Assembly: GCA_001689485.1 (NCBI GenBank)
Contig: LUJQ01000051.1
Location: forward strand, 52,951 to 79,170
DNA: 26,220 nt
Source: Bacteroidales bacterium M6
Lineage (GTDB): Bacteria; Bacteroidota; Bacteroidia; Bacteroidales; Muribaculaceae
Direction of reading: 5' to 3'
Under the pieces are notes generated by a model. It did not search any database and had not been told where the DNA came from. It was given only the letters and a program-made list of their open reading frames with translations. A program made the translations under genes and the position numbers. Positions 7,820-14,455 of the stretch are shown piece after piece (position 1 is the stretch's first letter; the number at the start of each line of letters is the position of its first letter).

Positions 7820-10783
7820 CTATTGGCCTCCGTCGCCTTTCTTCACGACCCCGCGCCCTTTCTTCCCGTCAATCCCAATCATCAACGGGGAAGTAAAGCT
7901 TACCAGGCGCAGGTTTTCCGATTCATAATCAGCAGGCAGGCTGTCGAGATAACCCACATCGAAATAATCATTCCCCCCGAAAGGATTCACCGTGAAATAT
8001 CCCACGCCGAACGACGTCAGGTTTTGGAAAAAATGCGTGCCCTGGCTCGGCTCGATACGGTAATTGTCAAGAGCGGTTTCCACAATAAGCCGTGCTGCCG
8101 AAATATCCGCCCATTTCACAGGCACACCGAGTGCGCTGTCGCTTGAGCCCCAACGTCCCGGGCCTATAAGGATATACCCTTCCCCGGTTTCAACAAACCT
8201 CCGGTTCAACACAGCAATCTCAGTTGCTATTTCAGGATTACGCAGCGACGAGAACTGCTCCGGGCGTACATAAAGGATACGGGCGACATTATCCGTAGTG
8301 CCATGCCCTAAAGCCGTGTTGCTCCTCAAAATCAGTTTATCGTCAGGAAGGGTCAGTAACGATTCGTCAACATCATCCTTACGGTCGATTATCGGACGTA
8401 TCTGCAACCAGTAGATACGCCCTTTCTGGACACCATCCTCGATAATACCGGCAAATTCAATCTCGACCGGGCGCTGCATAGCCTTCTGCCCTTCTGTAAG
8501 CATCAGGTTGACTGCTTGGGCGAGGGGGAATGCATCATCGCGCAACACGTTCGTAAAAGTCACCACCTTCCGCCCGGGGCCTTCGGCAGTATCCCGCAAC
8601 AGCCCGTCGTTGGCATCATAAGTCGAAACCATATGCCTCAAGGCATCGGTGTGCTTGAAATCCTGGACATTTGCCATGGTCAGGTTGAAACTGTCGTCGA
8701 CCTTGAAATCATCGTTTACATTATTCAGGTCAAGGCAGCACAATTCACGTTGGGTATCGCGCAACGCAAGGTCGAGCGTCGATGTCTGCAACACTTTTTT
8801 AGGATGCGCCGGGGAGAAACGCAAAGCCCTGCCACCGTCAACAATATATTTTCCAAGCCCGATGGCGACTTCCGCCACACCTTCCTCCGGGAGTTCGTCG
8901 TTAATCGGGTAATAGTTGAGCGAACGCCCTACACCGGCAAACGACGGGAAATAAAAACCGTCGTAGGTCTTACCTATGACTTCCTGTATGATAACCGCCA
9001 TCTTCTCCTGGTCGATTACATTCGATGTGGCGGTCATATATGCTTTGCTCTCGGCATAGAACACCGATGCATACACCCCTTTTATGGCATCACGCAACAA
9101 TTTGTGCATCTCCTGAGGCTCATCCACATGCGGAATCATATAAGTGGAATACACCCCGGCAAAAGGTTGGTAATGCGAGTCTTCCAAAAGGCTCGAACTC
9201 CTCACCGCCAAGGGACGGTCAACAACCTCGGTGAGTGCTTTGAGATCGTCGATAACGCGTTCGGGCAGCCTCGCCTTGAGAAACGCCGCCAAAATCTCCT
9301 CGTCAGGAAGATTGCTCAGAGCGATGGGGTAAAGGTCGTTGTCGGCCATGAAATCATCAAAGATGTCGGTACACAACACCACTGTGCGAGGTATCGAAAT
9401 CGCAACCCCGTTGAAGTTGTCGCATTCGGGATGCTTTTTGATGATAGAATCGATAAACGCCAGGCCACGCCCTTTGCCGCCGAGGGAACCCTGGCCTATA
9501 CGTGCGAAATTGGAATAGTAGTCGAACCTGTCCTTACGGAACTCCGCCACCACCCCGCGGTTCTTCATCTTGCGGTATTTGACGATAAGGTCGAAAAAAA
9601 GCCGTTTAACTGCCGGGGCTTCCTCAACGGAATTGAAACGATGGAGTTTCACTATATCGGCAATGGGGAACATGGCCCTTGAATAAAGCCAGCGGGAAAT
9701 ATCGTTGCGCCGGCCATGATACAGCAGCGAATCCGACGGTATGTCGTAAACACGCCTCTGCAATTCGTTTACCGACGAGATTCTCATGATTTCCAAACCC
9801 GTTGCCGGGTCTTTGAACGAGAAATCACCGAAACCGAAACACTCCTTAACCGTCTTTCCAAGGTCGACAGGGAACTTTTTAGATGTTTTGTCAAGGAAAA
9901 TGCCGTCGAAATCGGCAACACGGTTACAGTTCTCACCCTCGGTCGACTCGACTATGATAGGCAGATACGGGTCACACATCCTCACATGCCTTGCAAACCT
10001 AATCCCGGCCTGCGAGTCCTTGACACCGTTGCGCATAAACGACACATCGGTAATCAGACCCAGCATTTTAGAGGAAAACTTCTCATAAAGCCGCATCGCC
10101 TCCTCATAATCCCTGGCAAGGATGACCTTGGGACGCCCGCGCATGCGCAGCATCTTCTCATGCTCGTTAAGGGCTTCTGTGGAAAACGCCACACTCTGTT
10201 TCAAAAGGAACTTATAGAGATGAGGCAGAACCGACGAATAGAACCTCACCGAATCCTCAACCATGAGAATCATCTGCACACCGACTTCGAGCACATCGTG
10301 CTCGGCATTCATCTTATCCTCAAGAAGCTTGATTATGGCAAGCAGGAGGTCGACGTTGCCAAGCCATGAAAACACATAGTCGATACCGCTCAAGTCCTCC
10401 GCCGCGAGCCTACGCGACACCTCTTTGGAAAACGGTGTCAGAACCACTATCGGAACCTGCGGGAAAGCCCTTTTCATCAGTTTTGCATTCTCGAAAGTCT
10501 CGCTCACATCCATGCCCGGCATAGCGATTACGAGATCAAACTGCTTGCGTTCCATCATCGCCAACGCATCGGAAATATGCATCACCCGTGTGATGCGTGG
10601 CGGCGATGAAAGATGAAGGGCCACATATTCGTTATATAGCTGCTCCTCCACACGCCCGTCCTCCTCCATCATAAACGCATCGTAGGGAGAGGCTACAAGC
10701 AGCACATTGAAAATGCGCCGTTGCATAAGGTCCTGGAAAGCGGTATCTTTCAGGTATAGCTGGTTTAGTGATCCTTCGTTCAT
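7820..10783 (-). CDS. Receiver-receiver-PEP synthase-type ATP-grasp protein
   Basis: This 987-residue fusion has no signal peptide. Residues 24-155 look like a degenerate CheY-type receiver: the beta-3 segment reads FDLVIAMPGMD, with Met where the phosphorylated Asp should be. Residues 170-310 look like an intact receiver, with the acidic pair in MVEDS (176-177), Asp246 in LITDVSF, Ser280 in VESTE and Lys299 in FLDKTSK. From about 425 an ATP-grasp module of the PEP synthase/PPDK N-terminal type begins: GQGSLGGKGRGLAF (430-443), LAVRSSSLLEDS (525-536) and FAGVYST, closing with IYWLQIRPI. The phosphohistidine swivel motif (SHAAI-like) and the PEP/pyruvate barrel are missing. The last roughly 170 residues form an unassigned domain (GPGRWGSSDSALG, QGTHFFQNL). 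True PEP synthase is about 800 residues with all three domains, so a plain ppsA call would be wrong. The gene lies 72 bp behind rpe on the same strand, possibly one operon with dedA and rpe. Function is unknown; ATP-dependent phosphotransfer under receiver control is inference. Confidence 0.88.
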   Translation of the reverse strand: MNEGSLNQLYLKDTAFQDLMQRRIFNVLLVASPYDAFMMEEDGRVEEQLYNEYVALHLSSPPRITRVMHISDALAMMERKQFDLVIAMPGMDVSETFENAKLMKRAFPQVPIVVLTPFSKEVSRRLAAEDLSGIDYVFSWLGNVDLLLAIIKLLEDKMNAEHDVLEVGVQMILMVEDSVRFYSSVLPHLYKFLLKQSVAFSTEALNEHEKMLRMRGRPKVILARDYEEAMRLYEKFSSKMLGLITDVSFMRNGVKDSQAGIRFARHVRMCDPYLPIIVESTEGENCNRVADFDGIFLDKTSKKFPVDLGKTVKECFGFGDFSFKDPATGLEIMRISSVNELQRRVYDIPSDSLLYHGRRNDISRWLYSRAMFPIADIVKLHRFNSVEEAPAVKRLFFDLIVKYRKMKNRGVVAEFRKDRFDYYSNFARIGQGSLGGKGRGLAFIDSIIKKHPECDNFNGVAISIPRTVVLCTDIFDDFMADNDLYPIALSNLPDEEILAAFLKARLPERVIDDLKALTEVVDRPLAVRSSSLLEDSHYQPFAGVYSTYMIPHVDEPQEMHKLLRDAIKGVYASVFYAESKAYMTATSNVIDQEKMAVIIQEVIGKTYDGFYFPSFAGVGRSLNYYPINDELPEEGVAEVAIGLGKYIVDGGRALRFSPAHPKKVLQTSTLDLALRDTQRELCCLDLNNVNDDFKVDDSFNLTMANVQDFKHTDALRHMVSTYDANDGLLRDTAEGPGRKVVTFTNVLRDDAFPLAQAVNLMLTEGQKAMQRPVEIEFAGIIEDGVQKGRIYWLQIRPIIDRKDDVDESLLTLPDDKLILRSNTALGHGTTDNVARILYVRPEQFSSLRNPEIATEIAVLNRRFVETGEGYILIGPGRWGSSDSALGVPVKWADISAARLIVETALDNYRIEPSQGTHFFQNLTSFGVGYFTVNPFGGNDYFDVGYLDSLPADYESENLRLVSFTSPLMIGIDGKKGRGVVKKGDGGQ

Positions 10784-10855
10784 GATTCCGATAAGGTTTA
10801 TGTTAAGCGCATGTTATCGACAGAATAACGGGGTTCATTCCCGGCTTGAACCCGG

Positions 10856-11500
10856 TCAAAGCCGCTTCAGAGTCCGTATAGCCTCATGAGGGTCAGGGGC
10901 GGCAAACACATAATTGCCCGCCACCACCATGTCGGCCCCGGCATCGGCCAGGAGTTTGCCGGTTTCGGCATTCACACCTCCGTCAACCTCGATTATGGCC
11001 TGGGAGCCGCTATTTTGAATCATAGCTTTGAGCCTACGGGTCTTTTCAACCGCATTGGCTATGAATTTCTGCCCTCCGAAACCGGGATTGACCGACATAA
11101 GCAGCACCATGTCAAGATCGCCGATTACATCCTCGAGCATAACCAACGGCGTTGCAGGATTAAGGGTTACCGCAGCTTTCATCCCCGCAGCCTTGATGGC
11201 CTGCACGGTGCGGTCGAGATGCACACAGGCCTCCTGGTGCACGTTCATAATCGTCGCGCCGGAATCGCGAACCTGGCTTATATAATTTTGCGGGTTCACA
11301 ATCATCAGATGCACATCGAGCGGCTTTGACGAAAGGGCGCCGACGGCCTTTACAACAGGAAAACCGAACGAGATATTGGGCACGAACACCCCGTCCATTA
11401 TGTCGAGGTGAATCATGTCGGCCTCACTGCTGTTGAGCATTTCCATTACACGCTGCAGATTGCCGAAATCAGCAGAAAGGATTGAGGGGGAAACAAGCAT
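10856..11500 (-). CDS. rpe: Ribulose-phosphate 3-epimerase
   Basis: Rpe interconverts D-ribulose 5-phosphate and D-xylulose 5-phosphate in the non-oxidative pentose phosphate pathway, as a cytoplasmic metal-dependent TIM barrel. The 214 residues are a normal length. The motifs run in order: SPSILSADF (4-12), HLDIMDGVFVPNISFG with His32 and the catalytic Asp34, His64 in DVHLMI, SVNPGFGGQKF (136-146, phosphate side) and VDGGVN with the second catalytic Asp173. The start is the ATG at 11500, giving the standard MLVSPSILSADF N-terminus. The gene is 35 bp behind dedA and 72 bp before the receiver/ATP-grasp gene, all on the minus strand, so cotranscription is likely. Confidence 0.97.
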   Translation of the reverse strand: MLVSPSILSADFGNLQRVMEMLNSSEADMIHLDIMDGVFVPNISFGFPVVKAVGALSSKPLDVHLMIVNPQNYISQVRDSGATIMNVHQEACVHLDRTVQAIKAAGMKAAVTLNPATPLVMLEDVIGDLDMVLLMSVNPGFGGQKFIANAVEKTRRLKAMIQNSGSQAIIEVDGGVNAETGKLLADAGADMVVAGNYVFAAPDPHEAIRTLKRL

Positions 11501-11535
11501 GACGTGATATACTGGTTATAAAAGTAGTAATATGG

Positions 11536-12207
11536 TTACTTTTTCTTCTTCATGGCCTGCCATATAATATAAAGCAAGCAGATTGCCAGGAGGATGAAAC
11601 CGCCTATTGTGAAATATGAATTATATTTCTCTACATTTTCATACAGGGTGTCGAGAGGCACGGTTTTGCCAAGCCAGTAACCAAGACCGGCAAGGATGCA
11701 GTTCCATACCCCGGCACCAAGAGCCGTGAAAATCACGAACTTGCCGATATTCATGCGCGCAAGTCCGGCGGGAATGGAAATAAGCTGGCGCACGGCAGGA
11801 ATCAACCGCCCGATGAAAGTCGACACCGCCCCATGCTCGTCGAAATAGCGCTCCGCCTTATCCACCTTTTCACGGTCAATCAGGCAGGCATGGCCTATGC
11901 GGCTGTTGGCGAAGGCATAGACAATCGGACGTCCGAGCCACACGGAAAGGAAATAGTTGACCAGCGCGCCCACCACCGCACCCGCAGTGGCCACAAGCAC
12001 AATCAGGAATATGTTCATATCCCCTTTTGTAACCGCCAGATAAGCAGCAGGTGGCACCACCACTTCCGACGGGAACGGAAGGAAGGAACTCTCAATCACC
12101 ATGAACAGGAACACAAGCCAGTAGCCTGCATTATCGATAAACAGATCAAGCAGATAATGCGCATTTGCATAATCTGAGATTGCCAGTGTACTCAGCAAGT
12201 CAATCAT
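11536..12207 (-). CDS. DedA/SNARE-associated family membrane protein
   Basis: This is a polytopic inner-membrane protein of the DedA superfamily. Members are linked to undecaprenyl-phosphate or phospholipid translocation and to envelope homeostasis. The protein is 223 residues. It shows the family signature pair: ESSFLPFPSEVVVPPAA (residues 39-55, with Glu39 and Glu48 in the re-entrant loop region) and FIGRLIPAVRQLISIPAG (131-148, with Arg134 and Arg140). The C-terminus is a hydrophobic helix followed by MKKKK. It appears to be the first gene of a dedA, rpe, receiver/ATP-grasp string and has a long leader with a consensus -7 box (12423-12430). The substrate cannot be read from sequence. Confidence 0.92.
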   Translation of the reverse strand: MIDLLSTLAISDYANAHYLLDLFIDNAGYWLVFLFMVIESSFLPFPSEVVVPPAAYLAVTKGDMNIFLIVLVATAGAVVGALVNYFLSVWLGRPIVYAFANSRIGHACLIDREKVDKAERYFDEHGAVSTFIGRLIPAVRQLISIPAGLARMNIGKFVIFTALGAGVWNCILAGLGYWLGKTVPLDTLYENVEKYNSYFTIGGFILLAICLLYIIWQAMKKKK

Positions 12208-12422
12208 AAGAATCTAATCAGAGTTATCAATTATAATCAAACTAATTTTACAACGCCGGTAAAAGGGAGCGGAATTGCCGCACAACGGTATCAGTCAGAA
12301 ATACAGACACCCCGAAAATGCCCGGGACTAAATAGAATGTTTTCAGACAAGGCATATCTCGATAAGATGTTTTAATTCTGTTTGGCCGCACCGGCAAACA
12401 CGCCCTTAATAGCAAATTTTCA

Positions 12423-12430
12423 CAAAGGTA
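12423..12430 (-). promoter_or_regulatory. Candidate -7 box upstream of dedA
   Basis: TACCTTTG on the minus strand is a perfect match to TAnnTTTG. It lies just downstream of the lipoprotein terminator and about 215 bp before the dedA ATG, where the next transcript should begin. No good TTG stands at the expected -33 distance, so the call rests on the -7 box and the position. Confidence 0.5.
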
Positions 12431-12454
12431 CGAAAAAGCATCCGTAGGTTACAG

Positions 12455-12485
12455 AAAATCCCCCGGAATCTTTCCGGGGGATTTT
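12455..12485 (-). terminator. Intrinsic terminator after the lipoprotein gene
   Basis: A perfect 14-bp stem (12455-12468 with 12472-12485) has a 3-nt loop, a CCCCCGG core and A/T flanks, so it reads as A-tract, stem, T-tract on either strand. It lies about 65 bp past the lipoprotein stop codon. Both neighbouring genes are on the minus strand, so it most likely ends the lipoprotein transcript. Confidence 0.85.
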
Positions 12486-12551
12486 TGTGTTCCCTTTTAA
12501 TAAACCCGCCAATTACCGATATGGTTCAAATTATTTTTCTATTAATATTTG

Positions 12552-13004
12552 TTACTGGCGGAAGAGGCGGTAATCGCTGCCGTCGAAAAGGATGTAGAGA
12601 GTATTGTCAACGACTGTGCACACATTGAAGTCGATATCATCGTCATAGAACTCATCATCACCGGCGAAATATCCGCTCATCGAAATCAGATATCTATTGG
12701 GATCGGTAGTTCCTGTGGGCTTAATCCTGTAGTCGCCACGGAAATTCCAGACATATTCAGGATTTGCGGAATCCTTTCCATTGGCAATCATCTTTCCGTC
12801 GGCAGTGAACGTCATAGTCACCACTTCTGTTTCATCCTCATAGAGATCCGGGTATTCCTCAGAATAATATGTACCGACCCATGTGCCTACGATAGGGTTG
12901 CCCGATGCCTCGTCGTCATCGTCATCTCCACAAGAGACCAATGCAACCGACATTACAGAGAATATAGTCAGGAAAAACAGGTACATCAACTTTTTCGTTT
13001 TCAT
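12552..13004 (-). CDS. Small surface-type lipoprotein with a lipocalin-like C-terminus
   Basis: This is a 150-residue lipoprotein. A Lys-rich start and hydrophobic helix end in the lipobox ALVSC with Cys25 as the lipidation site. Directly after Cys comes GDDDDDE, a run of acidic residues that in Bacteroidetes acts as a lipoprotein export signal sending lipoproteins to the outer face of the outer membrane. The mature domain (IVGTWVGTYYSEE, TMTFTADGKM, YRIKPTG, LYILFDGSDYRLFRQ) reads like the small beta-barrel or lipocalin-like lipoproteins common in Bacteroidales; this family match is inference. It is monocistronic, with a strong terminator behind it and about 300 bp of gene-free DNA before it. 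No ligand can be deduced. Confidence 0.85.
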   Translation of the reverse strand: MKTKKLMYLFFLTIFSVMSVALVSCGDDDDDEASGNPIVGTWVGTYYSEEYPDLYEDETEVVTMTFTADGKMIANGKDSANPEYVWNFRGDYRIKPTGTTDPNRYLISMSGYFAGDDEFYDDDIDFNVCTVVDNTLYILFDGSDYRLFRQ

Positions 13005-13299
13005 TGCTATTTAAACATTTTAATTAGGTTATCAAGTAATCAACGGGGGGAACACATACATATATATGTCTGATAAAGATTATCTGACGGTCACAACGGC
13101 ACACATCCCGATCCGGCCATTCTGAAACATCAGAGCCCGGGGGTGTAGCCGTTCGGTTTACGGAGGTGGGAGGTATTTACTGTCTGGTTCGGTAACCCTT
13201 TGCGCAAAATGCCAATAAACGGTTCACATACACACAAAAAAACGTCATGCGAATCCTTATGGCTTTTCATAAAGCGCCGAGGGGGCTTTTAAAAGTCAT
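13005..13299. other. Gene-free stretch between the lipoprotein and the structured RNA
   Basis: This should hold the lipoprotein promoter and the 3' end of the RNA gene at 13.3-13.5 kb. I found no exact TAnnTTTG box on the minus strand before the lipoprotein. A T7 tract on the minus strand (near 13240-13250) follows weak dyads such as AAAGC/GCTTT (about 13269-13290) and may end the RNA. No coding potential was seen. Confidence 0.4.
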
Positions 13300-13502
13300 T
13301 TAGATTCTGCAAGACGGGACGCAGAGGTTATAATACAAGTGACATATCAGGAAGAAGAGCCGTCCCATCACTTTCAGGCCTTACGCCTGAATTGCCTTGG
13401 TGATGTAATCTTCCCTCGGAATCGATTCTGGCATCTCTCCCACAAAACTGGGAAGGAAACGCCCTAAAAAGGGGGCTACAGCCCACAGAATTCCGATTTG
13501 CA
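13300..13502 (-). ncRNA. Candidate 6S-like structured RNA
   Basis: This is a gene-free element with nested helices, given here in plus coordinates: 13304-13309 with 13486-13491 (closing stem), 13323-13326 with 13435-13438, 13350-13355 with 13409-13414, 13366-13371 with 13400-13405, and an apical hairpin 13373-13379 with 13385-13391. All are perfectly complementary and correctly nested. They make one long rod with a large, nearly symmetric internal bubble (13327-13349 opposite 13415-13434). A single rod with a central bubble is the hallmark of 6S RNA, which mimics an open promoter and sequesters RNA polymerase. A TAACTTTG box lies a few bases upstream of the predicted 5' end on the minus strand. 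Family and strand are inference; RNase P RNA, tmRNA and SRP RNA signatures were looked for and not seen. Confidence 0.5.
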
Positions 13503-13505
13503 ATG

Positions 13506-13513
13506 CAAAGTTA
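13506..13513 (-). promoter_or_regulatory. -7 box of the structured RNA
   Basis: TAACTTTG on the minus strand matches TAnnTTTG exactly. It places a transcription start near 13500, about ten bases before the closing stem of the RNA. A T-rich segment at about 13530-13532 could serve as a weak -33 element. Upstream is an A/T-rich stretch with a C8 run. Confidence 0.55.
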
Positions 13514-13608
13514 CAATTTTCACCGACCGAAATATTACCCCCCCCATTTTTAACACACATTAACGTGTCTTGACGGCGGCCTCCCTACCTGGTGCCTGAA
13601 GCATGAGG

Positions 13609-14253
13609 TCAGTCACATGAAACCGGAGCATGCGGGTTAGTCTCAAACAGACGGGCATAAAACGCAGCCTTCTGCTTGACCGGCAGCGGATATGCCCTGG
13701 AGGTGGATGGCATGCGCCATACGCGCAGTTGGCGCCCCAAAGGCTCATAAACAGTATCGACATATTCACCAGTACGCGGCATTGGTGTGGAAGTGAGTTC
13801 GGCAATCACAGCGGCCGCCTTCTCCCCGGTGGTTACAATCACCCCGCACTCGGGCATCGACCGCAAAAGGGCATCGAGATTCACTGGCTCCACAATCTCA
13901 AGAAACTTGTCGCTGGCATTATCGCGCAAACGTCGCACCTTATGCCCCGTGTCGCTCATCGCAATGCCCTCCCGATGCAGCAACACCTTGATTTCCACTA
14001 AATCAAATTCTTTCCTATCCGAATCATAGAGAGCAAGAGGGTCACCATAAAAAATCACCCCCATTATCCGCCAGAAATCGTTCGTCGGATTAGGGTAGTA
14101 AAAATTCATCCGCCACCGGTTGGGCTTCGGCGGGAAGGTTCCCATAATCAGCATCTTCGCATGTTCGGGAATAAACGGAGCCCAGGGATGGCGCTCAACA
14201 GGCATTTGTGAAGCATCGCCCGGTAGATTCTGGTTTGATTTTGTTTTCTGCAT
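13609..14253 (-). CDS. Uracil-DNA glycosylase superfamily protein
   Basis: This is probably a DNA base-excision enzyme, or a relative, of the UDG fold. The 214 residues carry the two superfamily loops. The first is a water-activating-type motif, MLIMGTFPPKPNRW (34-47), followed by FYYPNPTNDFWRIMG (51-65). The second is the minor-groove loop RMPSTSRAYP (180-189), which corresponds to the HPSP/NPS motif of other UDGs but has Met in place of His. TTGEKAA (141-147) suits the core strand and helix between them. The specific lesion (uracil, G:U/T mismatch, other) cannot be read. The first loop differs from both UNG (GQDPYH) and family 4 (GEAPG). The gene is divergent from aqpZ. A GAGTAGG stretch lies just before the ATG and a small hairpin (14280-14293) lies in the leader. 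Confidence 0.78.
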   Translation of the reverse strand: MQKTKSNQNLPGDASQMPVERHPWAPFIPEHAKMLIMGTFPPKPNRWRMNFYYPNPTNDFWRIMGVIFYGDPLALYDSDRKEFDLVEIKVLLHREGIAMSDTGHKVRRLRDNASDKFLEIVEPVNLDALLRSMPECGVIVTTGEKAAAVIAELTSTPMPRTGEYVDTVYEPLGRQLRVWRMPSTSRAYPLPVKQKAAFYARLFETNPHAPVSCD

Positions 14254-14348
14254 TTTCCTACTCCAACAATTTTAAATTCAGCCGAAACCGGCTTTATAAT
14301 ATTTACAACCCGGTTGCAGGCAGAGCCGGGACAGATGAATGCGAGCCT

Positions 14349-14388
14349 TTTAATGGCATCCCGGCAAAAAACGCCACAGGCCATTAAA
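14349..14388. promoter_or_regulatory. Inverted repeat between UDG-like gene and aqpZ
   Basis: Perfect 9-bp arms (TTTAATGGC at 14349-14357, GCCATTAAA at 14380-14388) enclose a second, inner GGC/GCC pair. The repeat lies between two divergent genes, 67 bp before the aqpZ ATG and about 95 bp before the UDG-like ATG. It could be an operator for one or both promoters or a leader hairpin; the sequence alone does not decide. No clear TAnnTTTG box was found for either gene. Confidence 0.4.
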
Positions 14389-14455
14389 CTTTTATCATAC
14401 TTTCAACGTCCTAATTCTATAACGTTTCAATAAATCGTTTTTATTTAACACATTT

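Larger units (their letters stand above)
12208..12551. other. Gene-free gap: dedA leader plus lipoprotein terminator
   Basis: This 344-bp gap lies between the lipoprotein stop and the dedA start, both on the minus strand. It holds the terminator hairpin at 12455-12485, a TACCTTTG box at 12423-12430, and about 210 bp of apparent dedA leader. That leader contains a hairpin-forming stretch at 12379-12400 (arms TGTTTG and CAAACA with GC-rich inner pairs) and a CCCG/CGGG pair near 12310-12330. I see no ORF worth calling and no riboswitch that I recognise. Confidence 0.6.

Noticed and set aside
8516..9682. 388-codon plus-strand open frame
   Set aside because: It is antisense to the ATP-grasp region, whose minus-strand motifs are clear; low-complexity His/Arg/Val content indicates a shadow.
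7820..10783. Annotation as phosphoenolpyruvate synthase (ppsA)
   Set aside because: Only the ATP-grasp module matches; the swivel His and PEP-binding barrel are not seen and the N-terminus is receiver-like.
13300..13502. RNase P RNA, tmRNA or SRP RNA
   Set aside because: The conserved GAGGAAAGTCC and ACAGAA, tmRNA tRNA-like end and SRP tetraloop signatures are absent, and the length does not suit RNase P RNA.
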